Shown here: one piece after another, positions 31,943-41,457 of the stretch
Layout of the letters: the number at the start of each line of letters is the position of its first letter
Numbering within the stretch: the stretch's first letter is position 1
Notes under the pieces: generated by a model
Seen by the model: the letters and a program-made list of their open reading frames with translations, nothing else
The model's database searches: none
What the model was told of the DNA's origin: nothing
Source: Massilia sp. H-1
GTDB lineage: Bacteria > Pseudomonadota > Gammaproteobacteria > Burkholderiales > Burkholderiaceae_D
Direction: 5' to 3'
Assembly (NCBI GenBank): GCA_024703915.1
Contig: CP087969.1
Location: 4,712,001 to 4,776,000 of the forward strand
Length of the DNA: 64,000 bases
Made by a program: the position numbers and the translations under genes

Positions 31943-32605
31943 CTAGGCGACCAGCTGGCCGTCGAACACGCGCACGATGCGGCCGACCTGGCGCGCCTCG
32001 TGCTCGTCGTGGGTGACCATGACAATGGTCGTGCCTTCGGCGTTGAGCTTTTTCAGGATGTCCATGATCTCGGCGCCCATTTTGCTGTCGAGGTTGCCGG
32101 TCGGTTCATCGGCCAGCAGCACTTGCGGGCGGCCGACGATGGCGCGGGCAATTGCCACGCGCTGCTGCTGTCCGCCGGACAATTGATTTGGGAAGTGATC
32201 CATGCGTGCGCCGAGGCCGACCTTTTCCAGCGCCTCGCGCGCCAGCTTGCGGCGCTCGGTGCCGGACATGCTGCGGTACAGCAGCGGCAGTTCCACATTG
32301 TCGATCACGCGCAGATCGTTAATCAGGTGGAAGCTCTGGAAAATGAAGCCGAAGGTGCTGTTGCGCATTTGCGCCACCTGCTTGTCCTTGTACGCCTTGA
32401 CCGGGATGCCATCCACGTGGATGGTGCCGGTGCCGGGGCGGTCGAGCAGGCCGATCAGGTTGAGCAGGGTGCTCTTGCCGCAGCCGCTAGGGCCCATCAT
32501 ACAGACGAATTCGCCTTTTTTTACGTGCAGGTCGATGTCCTTCACGGCCAGGGTTTCCACTTTGTCGGTCTGGTAGGTCTTGCTGACTTTGTCGAGTTTG
32601 ATCAC
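31943..32605 (-). CDS. ABC exporter ATP-binding protein (MacB/LolD type)
   Basis: Intact, 220 residues. Walker A is G-P-S-G-C-G-K-S-T, Q-loop I-F-Q-S-F-H-L, signature L-S-G-G-Q-Q-Q-R, Walker B V-L-L-A-D-E-P-T-G-N-L-D-S and switch His in V-T-H-D. Stand-alone ATPases of this type drive mechanotransmission exporters together with FtsX-like permeases. It lies 8 bases upstream of the first permease and 21 bases after the adaptor gene. Confidence 0.95.
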   Translation of the reverse strand: MIKLDKVSKTYQTDKVETLAVKDIDLHVKKGEFVCMMGPSGCGKSTLLNLIGLLDRPGTGTIHVDGIPVKAYKDKQVAQMRNSTFGFIFQSFHLINDLRVIDNVELPLLYRSMSGTERRKLAREALEKVGLGARMDHFPNQLSGGQQQRVAIARAIVGRPQVLLADEPTGNLDSKMGAEIMDILKKLNAEGTTIVMVTHDEHEARQVGRIVRVFDGQLVA

Positions 32606-32626
32606 GATGATTCTCTCTGGTTGGAT

Positions 32627-33879
32627 TCAGTTGCTGATGCGAATGGTGCTGTGTTCTTTGAAGGAAGCGGTGTCGGAGACGATGAGCTTGTCGTGCAGGC
32701 GCGCGCCGCTGACGATCTCGACCACCTTGCCGTCATGCGCGCCGATCTCGACCTCGGTCATGCAGGGCCACGCCGTCGCGCACGATCCACACCGGCTGGC
32801 GGCCCTTGCCGTTGATGCCGGGGCCGGTGTCGGCGATCAGGACAGCCGGCTTTTCGCCGGTGATGACGGCAACGTCGACCCGCATCTTGTTGCGCAGCTG
32901 TGGATGATGCGGTTGGTCGAGCGCGACGATCAGCTTGATGGTGCCGTTCTGGATCTCGGGCAAGATGGTCTGGACGCGGCCGCTCAGGATGTCCTTGTCC
33001 TGCTCCACGCGCACCGCCAGGCCCGGGCTCAGCAGGCGCGCATGAAAGTCCGACAGCGTGGCCTCGACTTTGTAATTGTCGGGCTCGGAGACGCGCGCCA
33101 CCAGCTGGCCCATCTGCACGCTGGCGCCTTCTTCCTCCAGCAACATGGTCAGGGTGCTTAGCGAAGGGGGCGCTCACGCGTGTGCGTTCGAGCAAGGCTT
33201 GCTGCTGATCGAGCTGCTTTTGCAGTATGCTTTTTTGCAAGCGCGCGCCCTCGATGCTGCTGCTGGTCGCGCGGCGCGTGTCGTCGATCAATTCCTTTTG
33301 CTGGCGCAGCTGGATTTCGAAGCGGGTGACATTCAGTTCCGCGGTCAGCATGTCTTCGCCGGACACGCCATGCCTACCTTGCGCAGCGTGGTGTAGCGGT
33401 CCTTCTTGACGCGTGCGCTTTGCAAGTCCAGTTCCAGCAATTCGATATTGCTGACCAGTTGCTTGCGCTTTTGTTCCAGCTCCAGCGTCAGGCCGCCGAT
33501 GCGGTTTTCCTGCTGGGCCAGCTGCTCGCGCAGGCTGTCGAGGGCCAGGCGGATTGTATGGTCGTCCAGTTCGAGCAGCAGTTCAGCTACCGCGACTTTC
33601 TGGCCCGGCTTGGCATGCACCTTGGCGACCCGGCTCTGGATCGGGCTGGAAACGAATTCCTCGTGGACAGGAATGACGATGCTTCACCGCATTGACGGCA
33701 TTCGCAATATCGCCGCGGCGCACTTCGCTGACGCGGATGTCGGCGCCGCTGACGCTGGGGCGCAGCACGCGGTTGAAGGCCCAGGCGCTGGCGCACACGG
33801 CGGCGAGGGCGGCGGCCGCGATCAAGTAGCAGGCGCGGCGGCGGTGTTGCAGGGTGAGAGGGGAGATTGCAGTATCCAT
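32627..33879 (-). CDS. HlyD/MacA-like membrane-fusion protein of the ABC exporter
   Basis: First gene of the exporter operon. Short cytosolic start M-D-T-A-I-S-P-L, one transmembrane helix (A-C-Y-L-I-A-A-A-A-L-A-A-V), lipoyl half near S-R-V-A-K-V-H-A-K-P-G-Q-K-V, a long coiled coil (R-E-Q-L-A-Q-Q-E-N-R-I-G-G-L to L-D-Q-Q-Q-A-L-L-E-R), second half-motif R-V-S-A-P-F-A-G-T and beta-barrel. About 415 residues. Breaks: near 33680, 33370, GCTTAGC at 33156, and near 32765. The ATG is only about a base from the predicted sigma-54 start site, so the message may be leaderless. Confidence 0.87.
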
Positions 33880-33890
33880 GGGCACACTAC

Positions 33891-33907
33891 AGCAAGGGCC
33901 GTGCCAG
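33891..33907 (-). promoter_or_regulatory. Sigma-54 (-24/-12) promoter of the ABC exporter operon
   Basis: The minus strand reads CTGGCACGGCCCTTGCT, which fits YTGGCACGRNNNTTGCW at every position. Counting 12 bases from the TTGC element puts transcription start near 33880, next to the adaptor ATG at 33879. The operon encodes its own NtrC-type activator, so positive autoregulation is likely. Confidence 0.88.
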
Positions 33908-33965
33908 CCCGCGCGCAGGGGCTGGCAGCGCGATTGGCGGCCACAAATTGCCCGGCTTCGCCCAA

Positions 33966-33987
33966 GAGTGTCCGGAAACGGACACTC
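33966..33987. promoter_or_regulatory. Palindrome, candidate upstream activator site
   Basis: 9-base perfect arms (33966-33974 and 33979-33987) around GAAA: GAGTGTCCG and CGGACACTC. The centre is about 96 bases upstream of the predicted sigma-54 start site, a normal distance for an NtrC-type enhancer. The CGGACAC half-site recurs in the inverted repeat at 34018-34104. Binding by the regulator at 28088 is inference. Confidence 0.5.
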
Positions 33988-34017
33988 ATACGGGTGTTGG
34001 CGGGCGTTGGGGGCAGA

Positions 34018-34104
34018 CGTTGGGGGTCAGGTCTGACATTCGGACACGAGCTCAGGCGCCTTGCGCCTGAGCTCGTGTCCGAATGTCAGACCTGACCCCC
34101 AACG
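34018..34104. repeat. Perfect 42-bp inverted repeat with 3-base loop
   Basis: Arms 34018-34059 and 34063-34104 are exact reverse complements around CTT. It lies in the divergent region between the exporter operon and the S46 peptidase gene. It carries two CGGACAC/GTGTCCG half-sites and a GGTCAGGTCTGAC block. As DNA it could form a cruciform; as RNA from either side it would be a very stable hairpin. It may be a dispersed element of this genome or a regulatory site. Confidence 0.9.
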
Positions 34105-34192
34105 CTGACCGAATGCGGGCCTGCTCTCCCAACGCCTTCCCCGGCGCCTTGTGGGATATACTCCCGCTTGCATTTAATTTCCGGGGTATATC

Positions 34193-36335
34193 TTGTTGAA
34201 ATCCATCGCATTGCCCGTCGCCTTGCTGGGCGTTTTCGCTACCACGAACGCTGACGAAGGCCAGTGGCAGCCACACCAGCTGCCGCAACTGAAAAACGAA
34301 TTGAAGAAGGTCGGGATCACCATCCCGGCCGAGAAACTGGCCGATCTGAGCAAGCATCCGATGAGCGCGATCGTGTCGACCGGCAATTGCTCGGCCGCCT
34401 TCGTCTCGCCCGATGGCCTGATCGTCACCAACCACCATTGCGGCTACGACGCCGTGCAGCGCAATTCGACCGCTGAAAAGAATTACATCGCCAACGGCTT
34501 CCTGGCCAAGACCCGCGCCGACGAGCTGCCGGGCGGCCCGAACCTGCGCGTCTACGTGACCGACAAGGTCGAGAGCGTGACCGAGCGCGTGCTCAAGGAT
34601 CTGCTTATGGGCCATGTCCGGCCGCGCGCTATGAACAAGTCCAGTCGCGCCTGGAAGGCGCTGACGGCCGAATGCGAGACCGACAAGAACTACCGCTGCA
34701 CGGTGTCGAGTTTCCACCGCGGCCTCAGTACTACCGCATCCGCCAGATCATGATCCGCGACGTGCGCATGGTCTATGCGCCGTCCGACAAGATCGGCGAA
34801 TACGGCGGCGAAGTCGACAACTTCGAGTGGCCGCGTCACACGGGCGACTTCTCCTTCCTGCGCGCCTATGTCGGCAAGGATGGCCGTCCGGCCGATCCTT
34901 CGCCCGACAACGTGCCCTACAAGTCGAAGGACTTCCTGGTCGTCTCGGCCGAAGGCCTGAAAAGCGGCGATCCGATCCTGCTGGCTTAGCTACCCGGGCC
35001 GCACCAGCCGCTACAAGCTGCCGTCGGAAATCCGCTTCGCACGCGACGTTAATTTCCCGGCCAAAGTGGCCGAGATCAAGGCCGATAACGGCACCATCGC
35101 GGCCGCCACCCGCGGCAATGCGGGCCATGAAGTGCGCTACGCGAGCGTGGTCAAGTCCGCCAACAACGTGCTCAAGAAAACCCAGGGCCTGCTGGACGGC
35201 TTTGCCCGCACCGACATCGCCGCCATCAAGGACGCGCAGGACGCCGAATTCCGCGCCTGGTACGCAAAACAGCCAGGCCTGTCGAAGACGATGCTGGCCG
35301 AACTCGATACCCTGATCGCGGCCGACATGGCGCTCGACGAAGAGGAATTCGCCTGGGGCGTCGCCTCGACCAGCGACCTGCTGCGCAGCGCCCGCACCCT
35401 GTATCGCCTCGCCGTGGAAAACAAGAAGCCGAACGCCGAGCGCGAAAGCGGCTTCCAGGAACGCGACCAGTCCTTCATCAAGGCCCGCCTGACCCGCCTC
35501 GAGCAGTCCTATGTGGCCAGCGTGGACGAAGCGCGCTTTACCGCTGCACTGCAGCGCTTCCAGCAAGCTGCCTAGCCAAGTCCCATTCGCCGGGACTCGA
35601 TGCGCTGCTGCTGCGGCGCCGGACGCCGTGGCCGCCATGTACCGCCAGTCGCAACTGGGCGACACGGCCAAGCGCCTGGCCTGGATGGGCAAGGACACCG
35701 AGGCGTTTGCCGCGTCGGACGATCCCTTCATCCAGCTGGCCGTCAAGGGCTTCGACATTGCACGTTCGCTCGAAGAGCGCGGCAAGGAGATCGACGGTAA
35801 TCTCGAACGCGTGATCCCGCAGTACATGGCGGCCATGATCGCGTACAAGAAGTCGCTCGGCAAACCGGTCTACCCGGACGCCAATTCGACCCTGCGCGTT
35901 ACCTACGGCACCGTGTCCTCGTATTCGCCGCGCGACGGCGTCGTCAAGGGGCCGTTCACCACCGTCGAAGGGATCGTGCAAAAGCACACCGGCGTGGAGC
36001 CTTTCATCGCGCCGCAGGTGCTGATCGACGTGGTCAAACAGAAGCGCTATGGCGTGTTCAAGGATCCTGTGCTCGGCACGGTGCCGGTCAACTTCCTGTC
36101 CAGCGCCGACACCACCGGCGGCAACTCGGGTTCGGCGGTGATGAACAAGCGCGGCGAACTGGTTGGCCTCAATTTCGATTCGACCTATGAATCGGTGACC
36201 AAGGACTGGTACTTCGACAGCGCCATCACCCGCGCCATCCACGTGGACATCCGCTACATGCTGTGGGTGATGAAGGAGGTCGATCATGCGGACGACCTGC
36301 TCAAGGAAATGACGATCAAGTATCCGCGCAAGTAA
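34193..36335 (+). CDS. S46 family dipeptidyl-peptidase (DPP7/DPP11 type)
   Basis: Exported serine peptidase that removes dipeptides from peptide N-termini. The start is probably TTG (34193 or 34196), giving a signal peptide ending A-T-T-N-A. The S46 triad is visible: His in V-T-N-H-H-C-G-Y-D-A, Asp in E-V-D-N-F-E-W-P-R-H-T-G-D-F, Ser in T-G-G-N-S-G-S-A-V. Restored length is about 710 residues, normal for the family. Breaks near 34604, 34725, 34984 (GCTTAGC to GCCGGC gives L-A-G-Y-P-G-R-T), 35573 and 35615. A periplasmic or outer-membrane role in peptide feeding is likely. Confidence 0.9.
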
Positions 36336-36371
36336 TCTATCCTGCGAGGGCCAACGGCACCTGAAAGACCC

Positions 36372-36975
36372 ATGAACGAGACTCTGACTCTGCTCGGCAT
36401 TACCACCACCTATCTCGAGCTGATCTCGTTCATCCTCGCGGTCATCACGGTGGCCCTGAACATCCGCCAGCTCCACTGGGCCTGGCTGTTTTCGATCGTG
36501 TCGTCGGCCACCTATGCGGTGGTGTTCTACGATGCGCTCCTGTACGGCGACATGGCGCTGCAGTTCGTGTTTATCTCGGTCTCGGTATGGGGCTGGTACC
36601 AGTGGCTGCACGGCGGGGCGCAGCGCGCAGCGCTCGCCGTCACGACCTCGTCGGCCAGGGCCTGGGGCTGGAGCATCGGCGCCTGGCTGGCCGGTTTCGC
36701 CGTCCTCGCGCTGTTCCTCGCCCGCTACACCAATACCGACGTGCCCAATATCGACGGCTTCCTGACCATGCCGGCAGCCTGGTCGGCCAGGTCCTCCTGT
36801 CGCGCAAGAAGGTGGAGAACTGGATCGTCTGGATCGTGGTCGACATCCTCTACGTCGGCCTGTACCTGTACAAGGGCCTCACCCTGACCGCCGTCCTGTA
36901 TGGCATCTTCGTGATCATGGCTGTAGTCGGCCTGGCCACCTGGTACCGCGAAGCGAAGCGGCAGCCTAAGCATGA
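36372..36975 (+). CDS. PnuC-family vitamin transporter (nicotinamide riboside or thiamine)
   Basis: About seven transmembrane helices in about 200 residues; Y-L-E-L-I-S-F-I-L-A-V-I-T-V-A-L-N-I-R, W-G-W-Y-Q-W and N-W-I-V-W-I-V-V-D-I-L-Y-V are PnuC hallmarks. PnuC proteins are facilitators whose substrate is trapped by phosphorylation. The next gene is a NadR-like kinase, overlapping by ATGA once GCCTAAGC at 36964 is read as GCCGGC. The neighbouring TPP-riboswitch receptor raises the alternative that this is a PnuT thiamine transporter. A base is missing near 36772. Confidence 0.88.
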
Positions 36976-37489
36976 ACACGCCGCTGCGGATCGCGATCCT
37001 GGGCGCCGAGTCGTCCGGCAAATCCACGCTGGCCGCGGCGCTCGCGAGCCACTATCAGACTGTCTGGGTGCCCGAATTCCTGCGCGAGTTCGTCGATGTG
37101 AATGGCCGCGTGCCCGAGGAAAGCGACCAGTTCCCGATCGCGCGCACGCAGATGGAACGCGAGAACGAGGCTGCAGCGCGCCCTCGCAGTTTCTGTTCTG
37201 CGACACGACGCCGATGATGACGGCCTTGTACAGCCGCTGGTACTGGGGGAGGGTGGATGCGCAGCTGGCACTGCTGGAGCGCCGCCACGAGTACGCGTTC
37301 ACGCTGGTGACCGCGCCCGACAGCCCGTGGGAGGCCGACGGCCTGCAACGGGAATCGGAAGCGGTTCGCCAGACTATCCACGAGCAAGTGCTGCAGATGC
37401 TGGACGAACGCGCTATCGCTTATCTGGTCGTTACCGGCAGCCTGCCGCAGCGCGTGCAGCAGGCCGCCCGTTACATCAATCCCGCTTAG
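36972..37489 (+). CDS. NadR-like nucleoside/vitamin kinase (AAA-type ATPase)
   Basis: About 172 residues, comparable to the C-terminal kinase domain of NadR without its DNA-binding or adenylyltransferase parts. The P-loop is I-L-G-A-E-S-S-G-K-S-T-L-A-A-A-L and is followed by V-P-E-F-L-R-E-F-V and F-C-D-T-T-P-M-M-T. In NadR this domain phosphorylates nicotinamide riboside; next to a TPP-controlled receptor a thiamine kinase role is possible. A slip lies near 37175. It is coupled to pnuC, and the stop overlaps the convergent TonB receptor's stop. Confidence 0.85.
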
Positions 37490-39605
37490 AAGTCGAACTG
37501 CGCCGATACCCGGACCGTACGCGGTGCGCCCGGGAACAGGTAGCCGCCCAGCTGCGGGGTCACGTCACGCCAGTAGAACTTGTCGGTCACGTTGTCGACG
37601 CTGGCGCGCAGCGTGGTCTTGTAGCTTAGCCACGGTCATGCCGTACGCGCTGCCCAGGTCGAACACGTGGTAGCCCGGCACGAACAGCGTGTTTTGCGCG
37701 TCGAACGCCTTCTTGCCCGAATAGTGCCAGGTGCCGTTGACCTTCAGGCCTGCCACTGACGGCACGGCGTATTCCAGCACGGCGGTCGACTTGAACGCAG
37801 GCACGTTGGTGGTGCGCTTGTTGTCGACGTCGGCCTGGCCGGTGCCGCTTTGCTGCATGTGCAGCGCGAGCAGCGACAGGCTGTATTTCAGGTCGCGCGT
37901 GGCATTGCCTTGCGCGCTCAGTTCGAGGCCGCGGTGGGTCTGCTCATGCGCAGCGCACGTAGGTGTTGGTGACGTCCGTGTACTCGAAGCCCTTCTTGAT
38001 CTGGAACAGCGCGCCCGACACCTGCACGCTGTTGTTGACGATGCCCTTGACGCCCAGTTCGATCTGCTTCGAGCGGCTCGGTTCCAGCGTGACGTTCTCG
38101 TTCGTCGTCTGCATCGGGGCGGTGCCGCCGTGCTCCATGCCGTGGGCCGAGGTCGCGTAGAACATCCAGTCGGCGGCCGAAGCGTGTAGACCAGCGACAG
38201 GCTAGGCAGGGTGAAGCCGGTATCGACGAACTGCACGCCCAGCGTCTCGCGCTTGACCTGCACGCGGCGCAGGCCTGCATGCACGGCGAACTGCGGCGAC
38301 AGCGTCAGCACGTCCTGCACGATTACGGCGCGCTCTTTGTCGCGCCGCTGTTCGAGCACGGGGCCGGTGCTCAGGTTGCCCGGCGCCGGTGGCACGATCA
38401 CGTTGTGATAGATGTTGCTGGTGCTTAAGCAGGGTCATACACATAGGCGCCGAAGTAGTCGCTGCGCGACTGTTCGGTCAGGCCCAGCGTCAGCGCGTGT
38501 CCGATGCTGCCGGTCGTGAATTTACCCTGCAACAGCGCCTGGGCGCCGAACGGGTTCTTGCGCTCGCCCACGCTCTGGTAGTCGTACACGTCGTAGTCGC
38601 CGTTGGCGCAGAAGTAGGGCGCGTAGTCCGGGCTGTCGGCAACGCAGCCATACGGGAAGGCGGTGAAGTCGTCGCGCTTGAAGTTGTGCTTGTTGGCCGT
38701 CAGCGTGGCGCGCCACTGGTCGTTGAAGGCGTATTCGAAGCGCAGGCCGACGTTGCTGGTCCAGGTCTCCACCGGCTTGGCCCACGGCTGGTCGTTGAGC
38801 AGCATCTTGGGCGAGACGCCAACCGGTAGCGTGCCGCCGACAACAGGCTGGTAGCCTGGCGCGGTGATCTGCGATTTGTGCTGGTAGTCCATGTCCAGCT
38901 GCAGCAGCGCCTGCGGCGTGATCTGCCAGTCGAAGGCGCCCGAGACGAACTGGCGCTCGCCGTCCGCACCCTTGACGTAGGAACGCAGGTTTTCGGCCGC
39001 GGCATTGAGGCGGTAGCCGAAGCGGCGGTCTTCCATGCGTCCGCCCAGGTCCATCGCACCGTACACGGTGCCGCGGTCTGCGGCTTCCAGCGTCACGGAG
39101 CGCAGCGGGGTATTGGTCGGACGCTTGACCGCGTAGTTGATCACGCCGCCGGGCGTGGTCACGCCAGCCTGCATGCTTAAGCCAGACCCTTGAGGATTTC
39201 GATGCGCTCTTTGTTTTCGAGCGGGATCTGGCTGTCGCCGGAGATGGCGATGCCATCCTTGCGGTAGCTGGTGTTATTGTCGAGCATGAAGCCGCGGATC
39301 GAGAACATCTCGGCGTAACCGACGGCGTTGTACGAATCGCTGACGCTGGCATCGTATTTCATCGCTTCCGTGGTGCTGCGGATGCCCAGGTCGGCCATCT
39401 GCTCGCGGCCGATCGCGGTCACCGAGAACGGCGTTTTCAGCAGCGAGGTTTCGGAGAATCCGCCCACGCTGGCGCGGTCGGTCACGGCCCATTTGCTGGC
39501 GGTGACGACGACTTCAGGCAGCGATTGCGGTGCGGTCTGGGCTTGGGCGTGCAGGGCGAATGCCTGCATGACGGACAGGGCGATGACGGTGTGCTTCAGG
39601 TTCAT
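37486..39605 (-). CDS. TonB-dependent outer-membrane receptor (annotated type: siderophore; probably thiamine)
   Basis: Signal peptide ending H-A-Q-A-Q; plug domain with L-P-E-V-V-V-T-A-S-K (TonB-box region), S-I-R-G-F and E-R-I-E-I-L-K-G-L-A-G; a 22-strand-type barrel ending R-V-S-A-Q-F-D-F with the terminal Phe expected for BAM recognition. About 705 residues. Homology groups it with siderophore receptors, but a TPP riboswitch lies in its leader, so thiamine or a precursor is the better guess. Breaks: GCTTAAGC 39175 and 38423, GCTTAGC 37624, and slips near 38185 and 37950. Confidence 0.9.
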
Positions 39606-39707
39606 GGTGTGCTCGTGTTACGCACGGACGTGCCGGTGCGTTGCTTATCAAAAAAGCCGGAGCCAACGTGGGGGAGCAAACAAAGGAGGGACCTACTTTG
39701 CGCTTTC

Positions 39708-39783
39708 CTTCGCTGGCATTATCCAGATCAGGTACGGAGGGTATATCTCACCCGGAACTCGCGTTCCAGGACCCCTAGCGAAG
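39708..39783 (-). promoter_or_regulatory. TPP riboswitch (THI element)
   Basis: On the minus strand the conserved TPP core is present: TGAGATATACCC, then ACCTGATCTGG, then ATAATGCCAGCG, closed by a perfect 7-base P1 stem (39777-39783 with 39708-39714). It ends about 100 bases before the TonB receptor ATG. This class binds thiamine pyrophosphate and normally lowers expression of thiamine synthesis or uptake genes. TAAAAT at 39788-39793 (minus) may be the -10 box. Confidence 0.93.
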
Positions 39784-39805
39784 GCAGATTTTAGCACATG
39801 CGAAT

Positions 39806-40959
39806 TTACAGGCTCATTTCCAGCACCTTGCGCGTGACGTCCAGCGTCACATCGCGCTTTCGCCCAGCTTGACCATGCGGTGCTTCTCGAGCACGGCCAG
39901 CACCGCTTCGACATCTTTGGCGCCCAGGCCGTAGTCGCCCAGGCGCGTCCGGACGCCCATCTGTTCGAAGAATTCTTCCATGCGGGTGATGGCCGCTTCG
40001 ATGCGGGTGTCTTCGTCGCCGCCCTTGAGGTTCCAGACGCGCTCGGCGAACTGCAGCAGCTTTTCGCCTTGCCTTCCTTGCGAACCCGCAGCATGTTCGG
40101 CATGACGATCGCCAGCGTCTGGGCGTGATCGAGGTTGTACAGGGCCGTCAGTTCATGGCCGACCATGTGGGTGGCCCAGTCCTGCGGCACGCTGCGCCGA
40201 TCAGGCCATTGAGCGCCATGGTGGCGGTCCACATCACGTTGGCGCGCACGTCGTAGTCCTCCGGATGGGACAGGGCCAGCGGGCCTTCTTCGATCAGGGT
40301 GAGCAGCAAGCCTTCGGCAAAGCGGTCCTGCACTTTGGCGCCGACCGGGTAGGTCATGTACTGCTCCATCACGTGGGCGAAGGCGTCGACCACGCCGTTG
40401 CCGACCTGGCGCGTGGGCAGCGAGTAGGTCTTGGTCGGATCGAGGATCGCGAACTTCGGATACACCAGGCGGCTCATGAAGGAGAATTTTTCCTGGGTCG
40501 CCTTCTTGGTGACCACGCTGGCCGAATTCATTTCGGAGCCGGTCGCTTAAGCAGCGTCAGGATCGCGCCGAAGGGCATGGCGGCGGTCACGTTGGCGCCG
40601 CGCTTTTCAAGGATGGTCCACGGGTCTTCGCCGAGCAGGGCGCCACGCGATGAACTTGGTGCCGTCGATGACGGAGCCGCCGCCGACCGCCAGCAGGAAG
40701 TCGATTTTCTCGGCCTTGACCTGGGCGATCGCGCGCATCAGCGTTTCGTAGCTGGGATTCGGTTCGATGCCGGAGAATTCGGTGACGCTGTGGTAATGAG
40801 GGCGCTGATCACCTCGTCGTACACGCCGTTCTGCTTGATGCTGCCACCGCCGTAGACCAGCAGCACGCGCGCCTGGGCTGGCACCAGCGTGGCCAGCGAT
40901 GCGATCTGGCCTGCGCCGAACAGGATCTGGGTCGGATTGTAGAAGTCGAAGTTGAGCAC
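39806..40959 (-). CDS. Iron-containing alcohol dehydrogenase (YqhD/BdhA type)
   Basis: Reduces aldehydes, usually with NADPH, in the cytosol. Nucleotide motif [11 protein letters not shown] identifies the YqhD branch; T-L-P-A-T-G-S-E-M-N appears when GCTTAAGC at 40545 is repaired. Metal ligands lie in [10 protein letters not shown] and [13 protein letters not shown]. The start is a GTG at 40959 behind GAGGA. About 384 residues. Slips lie near 40790, 40650, 40190, 40070 and 39860. Only 22 bases separate its stop from the riboswitch, so read-through into the receptor gene is possible. Confidence 0.9.
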
Positions 40960-41073
40960 GATGGTTCCTCAGGTGGCGAAATACAATTGGTAATTATCGC
41001 TCATGCGGGCGAATCCTGCTTAAGCGCCGCATTCTGCTATTCTCGGTCGCATTCCAACGCCCCAGGAGCCGCC

Positions 41074-41454
41074 ATGCCGTTCGTGACCATCACCGTCCGC
41101 AAGCCCAAGACATCCGCCTTCAAATCGGCCGTGCTCGACGCGGTGCACGCCGCGCTGGTCACGTCCGGCGTGCCCCAGACGGACCGCTTCCAGCGCGTGC
41201 TCGAACTGGACGCGGACGACTTTCGCTACGACCCCGGCTACCCGGACGTGGCTGGGGCCCGCAACGATGATTTCGTGCTGATCGAGATTGTGTGGTCGGT
41301 AGGACGCAGCGTGAAGGTCAAGAAGGCGCTGCTGGCCGATCTGATGGCGCGCCTGACGCAGGCGGGCTTGAATACGGAGTACGTAATGGTGGCATTCAAA
41401 GAGACGTCCTGGGAGAACTGGTCGTTCGCCGGAGGACGTCTGCTGCACACCTGA
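41074..41454 (+). CDS. Tautomerase-fold protein
   Basis: Intact, 126 residues. After Met the second residue is Pro (M-P-F-V-T-I-T-V), the catalytic base of the 4-oxalocrotonate tautomerase superfamily once Met is removed. The core pattern R-F-Q-R-V-L-E-L and D-D-F-V-L-I-E-I-V fits the longer tautomerase_3-like group. The start follows CAGGAG. The substrate is unknown. Its stop is four bases from the convergent SRPBCC gene's stop. Confidence 0.8.
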   Translation: MPFVTITVRKPKTSAFKSAVLDAVHAALVTSGVPQTDRFQRVLELDADDFRYDPGYPDVAGARNDDFVLIEIVWSVGRSVKVKKALLADLMARLTQAGLNTEYVMVAFKETSWENWSFAGGRLLHT

Positions 41455-41457
41455 GGC

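Noticed and set aside
25917-33879. Defence island or toxin-export cassette of mobile origin.
   Set aside because: No transposase, integrase, tRNA junction or base-composition change; the genes look chromosomal.
37486-39605. Ferric siderophore receptor.
   Set aside because: The homology is of that class, but the leader carries a TPP riboswitch and no Fur-box-like site stood out.
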